A DNA stretch of 64,000 bases from Porphyrobacter sp. Its GTDB lineage: Bacteria > Pseudomonadota > Alphaproteobacteria > Sphingomonadales > Sphingomonadaceae. A program made the position numbers and the translations under genes. How positions within the stretch are numbered: the first letter of the stretch is position 1; each line of letters starts with the position of its first letter. The stretch spans positions 682,001-746,000 of the forward strand of contig JAPZRO010000004.1 in NCBI GenBank assembly GCA_027531395.1. The letters run 5' to 3'. The notes beneath the pieces are model-generated. The model did not search any database, had not been told where the DNA came from, and was given only the letters and a program-made list of their open reading frames with translations. Positions 29,139-38,205 of this stretch are shown one piece after another.

Positions 29139-29142
29139 GGCA

Positions 29143-29940
29143 TTGACCGAAACCGCCTACGCCAAGATCAACCTCGCGCTGCATGTCCGCAGGCGGCGGG
29201 AGGACGGGTATCACGAGCTTGAGACCCTGTTCGCCTTCGTCGATTCGGGCGATAGGCTGACCGCAGAGCCGGCCGCGCAGGACAGCGTCACCACGCTGGG
29301 CGAGTTTGCGGGGGTGCTGGACAATCCCTTCGACAACCTCGTCGCCCGCGCGCTTAATGCCCTGCCGCGCCCGCAAGGGCTTGCGGTGACGCTGGAGAAG
29401 AACTTGCCGGTAGCGGCTGGCCTCGGCGGCGGGTCGGCGGATGCGGGGGCGGTGTTCCGGATTGTCGAGGCGCTCCACGGGTTGCCTGACGAATGGCAGG
29501 CGCGGGCCGCGAAACTCGGCGCGGATGTGCCCGCCTGCGTCCTCAGCCGCACCCATATCGGCCTTGGCACCGGCACCGAGCAGGAGAGCGTCGAGGACGA
29601 CCTCGCCGGAACCCCCGTCCTGCTGGTGAACCCCCGCGTGCCGCTATCCACCGGCCCGGTGTTCAAGGCGTGGGATGGCGTGGACAGGGGTGCCCTCCCG
29701 CAAGGCCCCGCGAGCTTGATCGCGAGGGAAGGGCGCAACGACCTCGAGGCCCCCGCCATTTCGCTCTGCCCGGTGATCGCCGAGGTGCTGGCGGCCCTCC
29801 AAGCCACCAAGCCGTGGCTCGCCCGCATGTCCGGCTCTGGCGCGACCTGCTTTGCGCTCTACGACACGCCCGAGGCCCGCGATGCGGCCGCGGCGGCGAT
29901 GCAGTCCGGCTGGTGGACGATGGCGGGGCGGCTACGGTGA
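29143..29940 (+). CDS. ispE: 4-diphosphocytidyl-2-C-methyl-D-erythritol kinase
   Basis: GHMP-family kinase of the non-mevalonate isoprenoid pathway (phosphorylates CDP-ME). The protein has 265 residues. The N-terminus AYAKINLALHV holds the catalytic Lys, and the ATP loop PVAAGLGGGSADAG is at about 89-102. LGADVPAC carries the catalytic Asp, and MSGSGATCFALY is the third GHMP motif. It begins with TTG at 29143, four bases after the A+T-rich small gene. No upstream in-frame ATG fits, and the natural upstream region may have been displaced by the islet. The last codons overlap the next gene by GTGA. Confidence 0.93.
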   Translation: MTETAYAKINLALHVRRRREDGYHELETLFAFVDSGDRLTAEPAAQDSVTTLGEFAGVLDNPFDNLVARALNALPRPQGLAVTLEKNLPVAAGLGGGSADAGAVFRIVEALHGLPDEWQARAAKLGADVPACVLSRTHIGLGTGTEQESVEDDLAGTPVLLVNPRVPLSTGPVFKAWDGVDRGALPQGPASLIAREGRNDLEAPAISLCPVIAEVLAALQATKPWLARMSGSGATCFALYDTPEARDAAAAAMQSGWWTMAGRLR

Positions 29941-30653
29941 GTGAAGCCTACCGCCAACTCGGCACGCCCATCCCCGGCGGGATTGTCTGCACCGCCGACC
30001 ACGCCTCGAACGCCGTGCCCGCCGACATCGACCTCGGCATCCCCGAGCACCTGCTCCACGAACACATCGCGGTCGATATCGGCACCGAGGCCATCGCCGA
30101 ACGGCTGGCCCGCGACCACGCCATCCCCGCCCACATCGCCGCTGTCAGCCGCCTCGTGTGCGATTTGAACCGCGAGGAGACTGCCCCCGGCCTCGTCCCG
30201 CCGGATAGCGACGGGCACCCCATCCCCGGCAATTTCGGCGCGGACCGCGAGGCGCGGCTTGCCCGCTTCCACCGGCCCTATCACACGGCCCTGGCCGAGT
30301 GGCTGGGAGCGGCGAAGCCCGCCCTGATCCTCTCGCTCCACTCCTTCACCCCGCGCCTTGCCACCTCCGAGGCGGCGCGGCCGTGGCAGGTGGGGGTTCT
30401 CTACAATCAGGATGATCGCGCGGCGCGCATCGCGATTCCCCTGCTCGCGGCCGAGGGGCTGAATGTCGGCGACAATCTCCCCTATTCGGGGCGCGATCTC
30501 AATTACACCATGAACCGTCATGCGGAAGGCGAGGGTCGTCCCTATCTCGGGATCGAGATCCGGCAGGACCTCGCGCAGGCACCCGAAGACCACGCCCGCT
30601 GGGCCGCATTATTGGCAGAAATTGCGCAAAGGGTTGCGTCGACGCTTCGCTAG
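29937..30653 (+). CDS. N-formylglutamate amidohydrolase family protein
   Basis: A 238-residue hydrolase of the FGase family (HutG-like N-formylglutamate deformylase fold). Features are [27 protein letters not shown], the DLNRE segment, FHRPYHTAL, and [10 protein letters not shown], the last holding the metal-ligand His pattern. In many alphaproteobacteria such stand-alone members occur outside hut operons, so a histidine-degradation role is not certain. It starts with GTG overlapping the ispE stop (GTGA), so the two are translationally coupled. Confidence 0.85.
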   Translation: MSEAYRQLGTPIPGGIVCTADHASNAVPADIDLGIPEHLLHEHIAVDIGTEAIAERLARDHAIPAHIAAVSRLVCDLNREETAPGLVPPDSDGHPIPGNFGADREARLARFHRPYHTALAEWLGAAKPALILSLHSFTPRLATSEAARPWQVGVLYNQDDRAARIAIPLLAAEGLNVGDNLPYSGRDLNYTMNRHAEGEGRPYLGIEIRQDLAQAPEDHARWAALLAEIAQRVASTLR

Positions 30654-30694
30654 AGGCAAGGGCGTTTCATAAAACCCCCTCAGCAGGAAATCTT

Positions 30695-32416
30695 ATGTCG
30701 CAGAAGTTTGACAAGTCGAAGCTCCCCAGCCGCCATGTCTCGGTCGGCCCGGAGCGCGCGCCGCACCGTTCCTACTACTACGCGATGGGCATGACCGAGG
30801 AGGAGATCGCGCGGCCCTTCGTCGGCGTGGTCAGCGCCGGGAACGACTCGGCCCCCTGCAACACCACCCTGAATGCGCAGGCCGATATCTGCCGCGAAGG
30901 CGTGATCGCAGGCGGCGGCACCCCGCGCCGGTTCAACACCATCACCGTCACCGACGGCATCGCGATGGGCCACCAGGGCATGAAGTCCTCGCTGATCAGT
31001 CGCGAGATCATTGCGGATTCGGTCGAGGTTTCGGTCCGAGGTCATTGTTATGACGCGCTTGTCGGCTTTGCGGGCTGTGACAAGAGCCTGCCTGGCATGA
31101 TGATGGCGATGCTGCGCCTCAACGTGCCTTCGATCTTCGTCTACGGCGGCTCGATCCTGCCCGGCACCCACCGCGGCAATGATGTGACCGTGGTCGATGT
31201 GTTCGAGGCGGTGGGCCAGTTCGCCGCCGGCAACTGCCCGCTGACCGAGCTGATCGCGCTCGAAAAGGTCGCCTGCCCCGGCCACGGAGCCTGCGGCGGC
31301 CAGTTCACCGCCAACACCATGGCCTGCGTCGGCGAGGCTATCGGCTTGTCCTTGCCGAACAGTAATATGGCGCCCGCTCCTTACAGGTCGCGTGATGAAA
31401 TTGCGGTCGCCGCCGGCAAGCAGGTGATGGAGCTCGTCGCGATGAACCTGCGGCCGCGCGATATCTGCACCCGCGAGGCCTTCATGAACGCCGCCCGCGT
31501 GGTCGCGGCCACCGGCGGCTCGACCAACGCTGCGCTGCACCTGCCCGCCATGGCCAGTGAATGCGGCATCGACTTTGACCTGTTCGACGTGGCAGAAGTA
31601 TTTAAATCAACGCCTTACATCGCAGACCTCAAGCCGGGCGGGAAGTATGTCGCCAAGGACATGCACGAGGCCGGCGGGGTCTACATGGCGATGAAGACCC
31701 TGCTCGACGGCGGGTTTATCGACCCGAACCCGATCACCGTCACCGGCAAGACCATCGGCGAGAACCTCGAAGAGATCACCTGGAACCCCGACCAGAAGGT
31801 GTTCTACGATGTGAAGAGCCCGATCACCCCGACCGGCGGGGTCGTCGGCCTCAAGGGCTCGCTTGCCCCCGATGGCGCGATCGTGAAGGTCGCCGGCATG
31901 GCGCGGCTGCAGTTCTCCGGCCCGGCGCGGGTGTTCGATTGCGAGGAAGACGCCTTCGCCGCGGTCGAGCAGCGCGACATTGCCGAGGGCTGTGTCATCG
32001 TCATCCGCTACGAAGGGCCCAAGGGCGGCCCCGGGATGCGCGAGATGCTCTCAACTACCGCCGCGCTCTACGGGCAGGGCATGGGCGAGAAGGTCGCGCT
32101 GATCACCGACGGGCGCTTCTCGGGCGCGACGCGCGGCTTCTGCATCGGCCATGTCTGCCCCGAAGCCGCCGATGGCGGCCCGATCGCGCTGATCGAGGAT
32201 GGCGACATCATCAGCATTGACGCCGAGACCGGCAGCATCGAGCTCGAAGTGTCCGAGGACATTCTGGCGACACGTCGCAAATCGTGGCAGCCCCGCACAA
32301 ACGACTACCAGTCGGGCGCGCTGTGGCGCTATCAACAGGTCGTCGGAAAGGCGCGTTACGGGGCGATCACGCACCCGGGTGCCAAGGCGGAGACCCATGT
32401 GTTTGCGGACATCTAG
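30695..32416 (+). CDS. ilvD: Dihydroxy-acid dehydratase
   Basis: Iron-sulfur dehydratase of branched-chain amino acid synthesis. It converts dihydroxyisovalerate and dihydroxy-methylvalerate to the keto acids. 573 residues, normal for the 2Fe-2S/4Fe-4S IlvD type. The cluster cysteines lie in SAPCNTTLN (Cys55), [15 protein letters not shown] (about 128) and [13 protein letters not shown] (about 200). The C-terminal [19 protein letters not shown] is the family signature. AGGAAA stands upstream of the ATG. The last 20 bases overlap the lipoprotein gene in another frame. Confidence 0.95.
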   Translation: MSQKFDKSKLPSRHVSVGPERAPHRSYYYAMGMTEEEIARPFVGVVSAGNDSAPCNTTLNAQADICREGVIAGGGTPRRFNTITVTDGIAMGHQGMKSSLISREIIADSVEVSVRGHCYDALVGFAGCDKSLPGMMMAMLRLNVPSIFVYGGSILPGTHRGNDVTVVDVFEAVGQFAAGNCPLTELIALEKVACPGHGACGGQFTANTMACVGEAIGLSLPNSNMAPAPYRSRDEIAVAAGKQVMELVAMNLRPRDICTREAFMNAARVVAATGGSTNAALHLPAMASECGIDFDLFDVAEVFKSTPYIADLKPGGKYVAKDMHEAGGVYMAMKTLLDGGFIDPNPITVTGKTIGENLEEITWNPDQKVFYDVKSPITPTGGVVGLKGSLAPDGAIVKVAGMARLQFSGPARVFDCEEDAFAAVEQRDIAEGCVIVIRYEGPKGGPGMREMLSTTAALYGQGMGEKVALITDGRFSGATRGFCIGHVCPEAADGGPIALIEDGDIISIDAETGSIELEVSEDILATRRKSWQPRTNDYQSGALWRYQQVVGKARYGAITHPGAKAETHVFADI

Positions 32417-32783
32417 CGCGTTCATCCTGCTTGCCGCCGCCGCCTGGCTGGCGGGCTGCGGCGGTGAGGGTGGATCGGCCCCTTCGCCCAACGCTTCGGC
32501 CTCGGCCTCGCCCTCGGGCGCGGTGATGACCTGCGCGATCGGGGCCGGGGCGGCGCTGTCGCCCGGCTGCTTCGTCGAGAAGGTCGCGAGCAGCAACGAG
32601 ATCATTCTCTACCACCCCGACGGCGGGTTCCGCCGGCTGACCCGCGACCCCGCCAATGGCACGCTTTCGACCCGTGACGGGGCCGAGCCACTGGTGCTGG
32701 AGACCAGCCCGCAGGACGTGGTGCAGTTTACCATCGGGGCCGACCGTTACCGCATCCCGCTCGCGCTGCTGGGCGGCGCCTAG
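32397..32783 (+). CDS. Small hypothetical lipoprotein
   Basis: A 128-residue protein with a lipoprotein signal: [21 protein letters not shown], lipobox LAGC with the acylated Cys at 21. A low-complexity Gly/Ser/Ala linker follows, then a domain of about 85 residues with three Cys (VMTCAIG and SPGCFVEK, plus the anchor). The remainder ([28 protein letters not shown]) looks like a small beta-rich module. Family not recognised. The ATG lies inside the 3' end of ilvD, and its stop overlaps the GTG of the next gene by one base, so it is embedded in the operon. Confidence 0.75.
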   Translation: MCLRTSSAFILLAAAAWLAGCGGEGGSAPSPNASASASPSGAVMTCAIGAGAALSPGCFVEKVASSNEIILYHPDGGFRRLTRDPANGTLSTRDGAEPLVLETSPQDVVQFTIGADRYRIPLALLGGA

Positions 32784-34171
32784 TGAGCGCGCGGCAGGTC
32801 CTTACCGCCGACCAGATGCGCGCCGCCGAACAGGCGCTGTTCGACGCGGGGACGAGCGTTTCCGAACTGATGGAGATTGCCGCTGGCGGTGCGACGGAGT
32901 GGATCCGGCGCGTTGCAGCGGGACGCTCCGTGACCGTGCTGTGCGGGCCCGGAAACAATGGCGGCGACGGCTATGTCATCGCCCGCCGGCTGCGCGAGGC
33001 GGGCAATGCGGTCACCGTGATCGCGCCGCTCGACCCGGCAACGGATGCGGCGAAAGAGGCGAAGCGCCGCTGGGACGGGCCGGTGGCGACGTCGGGCGGG
33101 GCGCAGGGCGATGTGTTTGTCGATTGCCTGTTCGGATCGGGCCTCGCGCGCCCGCTGGTGGCCGAACATGCGCTGCTGCTGCGCGATCTCGCCGCACGGC
33201 ACCGCTACAGGGTGGCGGTGGATGTACCCTCGGGCATTGCCAGCGATACGGGCGCGGTGCTCAACGAGAAGCTGCCTGCCTATGATCTGACGCTGGCGCT
33301 GGGGGCATGGAAGTTCGCGCACTGGAGCCTGCCGGGCCGCGCGCTGATGGGGCAGATGCGGCTCGTGCCGATCGGGATTGCGGGTGTCGGGGGCGCGGCG
33401 CAGCTGGTCGAACGCCCGCGTATCGCCGCGCCTGCCGCCGACAGCCACAAGTATCGCCGCGGGCTGCTCGGGATTGTCGGGGGCGCGATGCCGGGGGCGA
33501 GCCTGCTTGCCGCCGAAGCCGCGCAGCGCTCAGGAGCGGGCTATGTGAAACTGCTCGCCCGCACACCCGATCCGCGCACGCCCGCCGATGTGGTGACCGA
33601 AACCGCGCCGCTCTCAGAGGCTCTGGCGGACCTACGCATGGCCGCGGTGCTGATCGGGCCGGGCCTCGGGCGTGACGGTGCGGCGCGGGCGATGCTGGGC
33701 GATGCGCTGGCTCACGCGAAGGCGCTGGTGCTCGATGCCGATGCGCTGATGCTGCTCGCGCCGGCGATGCTCGCGCGCAAGCTGCCGATGCTCGCCACCC
33801 CGCATGATGGCGAGCTTGAGACCCTGTGCCGCGCCTTCGGGGTGATCGCCGAGGGCCGCCGTGCCCGCGCGGCCGCGCTGGCCAAGGTGAGCGGGATGGT
33901 GGTGCTCGCCAAGGGGCCCGACAGCATGATCGCCGCGCCCGACGGCAGGTTGGCGCTGGGCATCCCTGCGCCGAGTTGGCTGTCGGTGGCCGGCACGGGC
34001 GATGTCCTCGCCGGAATTGCCGCAAGCCGCATGGCTGGTGGCAGCGATCCCTTTACCGCCGCCTGCGAGGCCCTGTGGCTTCACGGCGAGGCGGCGCGGC
34101 GCGCTGGCCCCGCCTTTACGCCTTCGCAGCTTGCCGAAAGGGTATCCGAGGCGCTAGCGGCGGCTTTGTGA
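32783..34171 (+). CDS. Bifunctional NAD(P)H-hydrate repair enzyme (epimerase + dehydratase)
   Basis: Repairs hydrated NADH and NADPH. The protein has 462 residues with two domains. The N-terminal YjeF_N epimerase (about 1-210) has LTADQMRAAEQ and CGPGNNGGDGYVIARRL. The C-terminal ADP-dependent dehydratase of ribokinase fold (about 215-460) has KYRRGLLGIVGG, IGPGLGRD, LATPHDGE and the catalytic SVAGTGDVLAG. Both halves look intact. The GTG start overlaps the lipoprotein stop by one base and the stop overlaps the next start (GTGA). NnrE/NnrD is the usual name for this fusion. Confidence 0.92.
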   Translation: MSARQVLTADQMRAAEQALFDAGTSVSELMEIAAGGATEWIRRVAAGRSVTVLCGPGNNGGDGYVIARRLREAGNAVTVIAPLDPATDAAKEAKRRWDGPVATSGGAQGDVFVDCLFGSGLARPLVAEHALLLRDLAARHRYRVAVDVPSGIASDTGAVLNEKLPAYDLTLALGAWKFAHWSLPGRALMGQMRLVPIGIAGVGGAAQLVERPRIAAPAADSHKYRRGLLGIVGGAMPGASLLAAEAAQRSGAGYVKLLARTPDPRTPADVVTETAPLSEALADLRMAAVLIGPGLGRDGAARAMLGDALAHAKALVLDADALMLLAPAMLARKLPMLATPHDGELETLCRAFGVIAEGRRARAAALAKVSGMVVLAKGPDSMIAAPDGRLALGIPAPSWLSVAGTGDVLAGIAASRMAGGSDPFTAACEALWLHGEAARRAGPAFTPSQLAERVSEALAAAL

Positions 34172-35367
34172 GCCTTTCAGAACCCATCATCCGCCTCGCC
34201 GCCAAGGGCGACGGGGTCACCGCCTCGGGGCGTCATGTATCGGGCGCCGTGCCGGGTGATGTGGTGGACGAGGGCGGGGCGATCACGCCCGGGCCGCACC
34301 ACATCGCACCCGCCTGCCGCCATTTCGCAACCTGCGGCGGGTGCCAGTTGCAGCACGCCGACGATACGGTGCTCGCCGATTTCGTGCAGGACCGGGTGGT
34401 CAATTCGGCCAAGGGTCAGGGGCTGGAGCCCGAGGATTTGCTCCCCGTTCACCTCTCGCCTCCGCACACCCGTCGCCGCGCCGGGCTGCATGGTCTGCGC
34501 ACCGCCAGGGGCGCAGTGCTCGGCTACCGTGAGGGCGGATCGCACCGCGTGGTCGATCTGGCCGAGTGCCCCGTGCTGCACCCCGCGCTCGCCGCGCTGA
34601 TTGCGCCGCTGCGCAAGTTCGTCGCGGCGCATGGCCCCAAGGGAATGGTCGGGATCGACCTGACGCTGGCCGATCAGGGGGTCGAGGCGAACCTGACCAA
34701 CTTCCCGCTCGAAGGCCTGGGGCCGACCGAGGCGGCGCTCGATTTCGCGCGTGACCATGCGCTCGCCCGCCTGACCATCGATCAGGGCTATGGCCCCGAG
34801 ACGCTGTGGGAGCCCGAACCGGTGACGGTGACGCTGTCGGGCGTGCCAGTCAGCCTGCCGCCGGGGGCTTTCCTTCAGGCGACGCAGGACGCCGAAGTGC
34901 GCATGGCCGCCGATGCCGCCGCATGGCTGGGCGACGCGCGGATCGTGGCCGATCTGTTCGCGGGGCTTGGCACCTTCGCCTTTGCCTTGCGCGAGGGACG
35001 CAAGGTGCTGGGGGTGGAGGCCGAGCGTGCCGCGCACCTTGCCTGCAAGACCGCCGGAGCGCGGACGGGTGGCAGCGTGCTGGCGCTCCACCGCGACCTG
35101 TTCCGCTCGCCGCTCCAGCCAGAGGAGCTCAACCGCTTTGATGCCGTGCTGCTCGATCCCCCGCGTGCGGGCGCCCGTGCGCAGGTGGCGGAGATTGCCG
35201 CCAGCAGCCTCAAGCGCGTGGTCTATGTCAGCTGCAACCCCTCAAGCTGGGCACGCGATGCGGCGACACTGGTGGAGGCAGGCTTTCGCCTGACGAAACT
35301 GCGCCCGGTCGGCCAGTTCCGCTGGTCAACCCATGTCGAACTTGTGAGCCTTTTTATCCGGCCCTGA
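34168..35367 (+). CDS. Class I SAM-dependent RNA m5U methyltransferase (RlmD/TrmA family)
   Basis: A 399-residue RNA uridine-5-methyltransferase. An N-terminal TRAM-like region precedes an iron-sulfur motif, Cys at about 50, 56, 59 (CRHFATCGGC) and 134 (AECPVLHP), as in RlmD. The Rossmann core has VADLFAGLGTFAFALREG (about 268-285), LLDPPRAGA, and the catalytic Cys in YVSCNPSSW. The canonical C-terminal Glu lies in STHVELVSLF. It is slightly shorter than E. coli RlmD, as in other alphaproteobacteria; the rRNA or tRNA target is unproven. It starts GTG, coupled to the preceding gene, and its 3' end overlaps the convergent hydrolase gene by 14 bases. Confidence 0.88.
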   Translation: MSLSEPIIRLAAKGDGVTASGRHVSGAVPGDVVDEGGAITPGPHHIAPACRHFATCGGCQLQHADDTVLADFVQDRVVNSAKGQGLEPEDLLPVHLSPPHTRRRAGLHGLRTARGAVLGYREGGSHRVVDLAECPVLHPALAALIAPLRKFVAAHGPKGMVGIDLTLADQGVEANLTNFPLEGLGPTEAALDFARDHALARLTIDQGYGPETLWEPEPVTVTLSGVPVSLPPGAFLQATQDAEVRMAADAAAWLGDARIVADLFAGLGTFAFALREGRKVLGVEAERAAHLACKTAGARTGGSVLALHRDLFRSPLQPEELNRFDAVLLDPPRAGARAQVAEIAASSLKRVVYVSCNPSSWARDAATLVEAGFRLTKLRPVGQFRWSTHVELVSLFIRP

Positions 35368-36148
35368 GCGCCGCAAGGATCTGCGCTTCGAGCCACGCCT
35401 GATGTTCGGGCTCGACATAGGCATGGCCCGCACCCTCGCAGCGCCGGATGCGCGGATCGCTCTTGTCCCACGCGCTCTCGAACACCTGTGCGGTGCGATC
35501 GGCGGTGGCGAGGAGGATGCGCGTTTCGCCCGCAAAGCCCGCAAGCCCCTCGCGCATTTCCTGCGCGAGGCTTGACGGTGCAGGGGCGGGGCTGAGCGAG
35601 CGCATCAGCCCGCGCGCAAGCTTGCCGAGATCGACCCCGCCCGCGAGCAGGCGCGCGATCTCGCGCGGGTTCTTGAGCTTTTCGAGATAGCGCGCGCGGA
35701 TCGCGGCGGGCGGCGGGGTGGCATCGGCCTCGGCGCCGCTCTCGTCCTGCTCGATCGTCCAGGGGTTCGACAGCACCAGCGCATCGCACCCCGCGCCGCT
35801 CGCCAGCATCAGCGCCGAGGCCGCATCGCAATTGCCGAAAGCGACCACGCGCTGGATCTGCGGGGCGATGGCGCGGAAAGCCTCGATCGCGGCGGTAATG
35901 TCTCTGGCCGAGTGGCGGAAGCCGCGGTTCTCGCCCTCGCTGTCGCCCACCCCGCGGCGGTCGAAGCGGAACACCGGAAAGCCGGCCTTGGCGATCCGCG
36001 CGGCGAGCTTGGCCTGCCCGGAAAAGGCCCCGGCGCGCAGCTCGTTGCCGCCGGTGACGATCAGCAGGCCGGCGGTGCCCGGCGCGGTGTCGAGCGTTGC
36101 GGCAAGGCGGAAGTCCTTGCAGGCGAAGGAGAGCGGCAGGCGGCTCAT
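35354..36148 (-). CDS. Exosortase-A-system-associated hydrolase 1 (alpha/beta fold)
   Basis: A 264-residue alpha/beta hydrolase matching, from memory, the XrtA-associated hydrolase 1 family. Features are LLIVTGGNELRAG near the oxyanion position, FRFDRRGVGDSEG, and a nucleophile elbow VAFGNCDAASAL. There a Cys replaces the usual Ser of G-x-S-x-G. Such genes occur almost only in XrtA exopolysaccharide clusters, which is the situation here. A substrate is unknown; release of an acyl group from the nearby carrier protein is a plausible role. The start overlaps the stop of hydrolase 2 by four bases (ATGA). Confidence 0.85.
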   Translation of the reverse strand: MSRLPLSFACKDFRLAATLDTAPGTAGLLIVTGGNELRAGAFSGQAKLAARIAKAGFPVFRFDRRGVGDSEGENRGFRHSARDITAAIEAFRAIAPQIQRVVAFGNCDAASALMLASGAGCDALVLSNPWTIEQDESGAEADATPPPAAIRARYLEKLKNPREIARLLAGGVDLGKLARGLMRSLSPAPAPSSLAQEMREGLAGFAGETRILLATADRTAQVFESAWDKSDPRIRRCEGAGHAYVEPEHQAWLEAQILAALRAG

Positions 36149-36819
36149 GCCACGCTGCCCGCAATGATCGCGGCCAGCGCCTCGCTCTGGCGCGGGTCCT
36201 CGTCCGGTTCGGCGCGCAGCCACAGCCCGGGGCCGCCGAGCGCGCTCTGGGCGATCTCGCTCTGACCCTCGGCGAGCTCCGGTTCGGCGTGCTCGAGCTC
36301 GCGGATCATGCCTGCGCCGAGCGACCAGCCGCCAAGCACCAGCCCCTCGCTGCGGCCCAGCGCCAGCAGCGCCTCGGCCTTCTCCTCGCGCCCGGCCTCG
36401 CGTGCGGCGATGGTGCGGGCGCGGATCATGCCGCGCAGGGTCTTCGGGCCGGACTGGGCGGCATAGTGCCAGCCGGGGAGGTGGGCAGGGGCTAGCAGCG
36501 CTCCGGCCCGGACCGTCAGGACATGGGTCGCGCCGAAGGCCTGCGCTGCAGCCGACATGGCTTCGCGCCAGCTACCGAGGGTCTGGGTGTCGAGCGGGGC
36601 AAGGCTGTCGTTGCAGCCGGGCAGATCGGGCAGGAAGCTGTCGATCCCGGCCTTGTCGAGCCGCCGCATCACCTCGACGGTGAAGCGCCGCAGCTTGTTG
36701 GCCTCGTCGAACCATGCGGGGCACACCAGCACGCGGACGGGCCGCGCCTGATCGAAGGCGACGAGCAGTTCCTCGCCCGCCGCGTCGTCGGCTCTGGTGA
36801 TGGTCCAGGAGGCAATCAC
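36145..36819 (-). CDS. Exosortase-A-system-associated hydrolase 2 (alpha/beta fold)
   Basis: A 224-residue alpha/beta hydrolase. It has V-L-V-C-P-A-W-F-D-E-A-N-K-L-R-R at the start (normally P-P-F-x-E-E-x-N-K-x-R in this family), DLPGCNDS, and the nucleophile elbow LGGWSLGAGM (Ser around 170). The carrier-protein gene lies 12 bases upstream and hydrolase 1 overlaps downstream, so the three form one minus-strand operon with the GNAT-like gene. It acts in the cytoplasm (no signal). Its role in exopolysaccharide synthesis is known only by association. Confidence 0.84.
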   Translation of the reverse strand: MIASWTITRADDAAGEELLVAFDQARPVRVLVCPAWFDEANKLRRFTVEVMRRLDKAGIDSFLPDLPGCNDSLAPLDTQTLGSWREAMSAAAQAFGATHVLTVRAGALLAPAHLPGWHYAAQSGPKTLRGMIRARTIAAREAGREEKAEALLALGRSEGLVLGGWSLGAGMIRELEHAEPELAEGQSEIAQSALGGPGLWLRAEPDEDPRQSEALAAIIAGSVA

Positions 36820-36831
36820 GCCCGCGCGGGC

Positions 36832-37128
36832 CTAGCCGCCGGCAAGCTTGGCCCGGGCAAAGGCCAGCAGGCCGCCATAGGTCTCGAGCATCTCGCCATC
36901 GACGTCATCATCCTCGATCACGATGCCCAGCCGGTCTTCCATCTCGGTGAGCAGGCCCGCAACCGCCATCGAATCCAGTTCGGGCAGGTGGCCGAACAGG
37001 CCCGAATCCGGCCCGAAGGCCGCGGCCTGCGCCGGGTCGAGCCCGAGCACATCGGCGATCAAGCCCTTGAGTTCCTGATCAAGCGCAGCCTCGGCGGCTT
37101 CGCTCGGGAGGGTCGGATTAGCATTCAT
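36832..37128 (-). CDS. Acyl carrier protein of the exosortase A locus
   Basis: A 98-residue carrier protein. The phosphopantetheine attachment site is Ser53 in LPELDSMAVAGLL, the usual D-S-M/L motif at the start of helix II. The helices flanking it and the acidic surface (MEDRLGIVIEDDDVDGEML) fit an ACP. It is not the fatty-acid AcpP, which has a different length and neighbours. The gene is placed between the GNAT-like protein and the hydrolases and opposite the acyl ligase, so it probably carries an activated acyl or aminoacyl unit used on the polysaccharide. The ATG at 37128 is chosen; an ATG at 37140 would add four residues. Confidence 0.88.
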   Translation of the reverse strand: MNANPTLPSEAAEAALDQELKGLIADVLGLDPAQAAAFGPDSGLFGHLPELDSMAVAGLLTEMEDRLGIVIEDDDVDGEMLETYGGLLAFARAKLAGG

Positions 37129-37209
37129 CGGATCGCCCAAATCCCTGTCATCGGCGGTTGGCCGCGGGGCTTAGCCATGCCGGTCCCTGCGTGCAAGCGT
37201 TGCGGCGAC

Positions 37210-38205
37210 TCAGGCGCGAAGCCTGCGCAGCATCCGCTTGGCCAGCGGCGCCCAGGCTGCGGGCTGCCCCATGTCGAGACAGTCGATGCGGAAACGTGGA
37301 CGCACCGCCTCCATCCAATCGGCCTTGTAGCTCTGATCACCTGTGCCGAAGTCGACCAGATCAACCTTGTCGATGTCGATCACGTGCTGGAACAGCGCGG
37401 CGCTCAGCGTGGTGCCGGCGGACAGCGGCTTGTGGCTTTCGAGATGGGCGAGCTTGTGGATGTAGGCGACGCCGTTCTCGACCGTCCAGCATTGCGCCGC
37501 GACCGCGAGGCCCTCGGCCCGGGCGACGCCGAGCCGCAGCCGCCCGGCCGCGCCCTCGCTCTGGGCAAAGGCGCGCAGCATCGCGGGCTGGTCCTCGGCC
37601 GGTTTCCAGCTGGCGGCATAGATCGCCTCGTAATCGGCCCAGACATCGGCATCGAAACGGGTGAGCACCTGCGTCTCGACCTTCTTCGCCTTGCGCTTCA
37701 GCGTCGTGCGCAGCTGTCCGGGGCGGCTTTCCCAGTATTCGGCAAAGCTGCGCCCACCGACTTCGAGGATGTGATTGGTGTCGCAGGCCTCGACCGCGAC
37801 CCGCCAGCCGGCAGCGCGGAAGGCGCGGGCGAGGCGCTCGGCCGAGCCGTCCTCGCCCGGCACGGGTTCGAGCGTGACGCGGTGGCCGCGGGTCTTCAAT
37901 TGCCGCGCGATGGCTTCGAGCAGCCGGTCACCCGCTGCGCCCGCGGGGGCAAGTTGGCGCCAGGTGAAGGAGTACCAGTTGCGCAGCGGTGTGATACGCC
38001 CGCCATCCTCCGTCAGCGCGAGCGCGGCGGCGTTATCGGCATCGCTGGCAATCGCGATCAGCGGGGTGAGGCCGGTCTCGGCGAGCAGGGCATACCACTC
38101 CGCACGGTCGAACGGCGCGCTCGCCGCAGGCGCAGTCAGCGCTTGCAAGACGTTAACGCTATCGTGATACCGCGCTTCGATCACTGAAAGAATGCTCCCG
38201 TTCAT
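37210..38205 (-). CDS. GNAT/BioF2-like acyltransferase of the exosortase A locus
   Basis: A 331-residue protein of the CelD/BioF2-like GNAT group. Its central signature is R-T-T-L-K-R-K-A-K-K-V, then AIYAASWKP, GRLRLGVARAEGLAVAAQCWTVENGVAYIHKLAHLE, and the end region VDLVDFGTGDQSYKADWM. That layout is shared by FemAB-like aminoacyltransferases, so transfer of an acyl or aminoacyl group from the ACP to a saccharide or peptide is plausible. The ATG at 38205 (MNGSILS) overlaps by two bases the divergent start of the ligase gene. A GTG 21 bases further in (VIEARYHD) is an alternative. Confidence 0.78.
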   Translation of the reverse strand: MNGSILSVIEARYHDSVNVLQALTAPAASAPFDRAEWYALLAETGLTPLIAIASDADNAAALALTEDGGRITPLRNWYSFTWRQLAPAGAAGDRLLEAIARQLKTRGHRVTLEPVPGEDGSAERLARAFRAAGWRVAVEACDTNHILEVGGRSFAEYWESRPGQLRTTLKRKAKKVETQVLTRFDADVWADYEAIYAASWKPAEDQPAMLRAFAQSEGAAGRLRLGVARAEGLAVAAQCWTVENGVAYIHKLAHLESHKPLSAGTTLSAALFQHVIDIDKVDLVDFGTGDQSYKADWMEAVRPRFRIDCLDMGQPAAWAPLAKRMLRRLRA

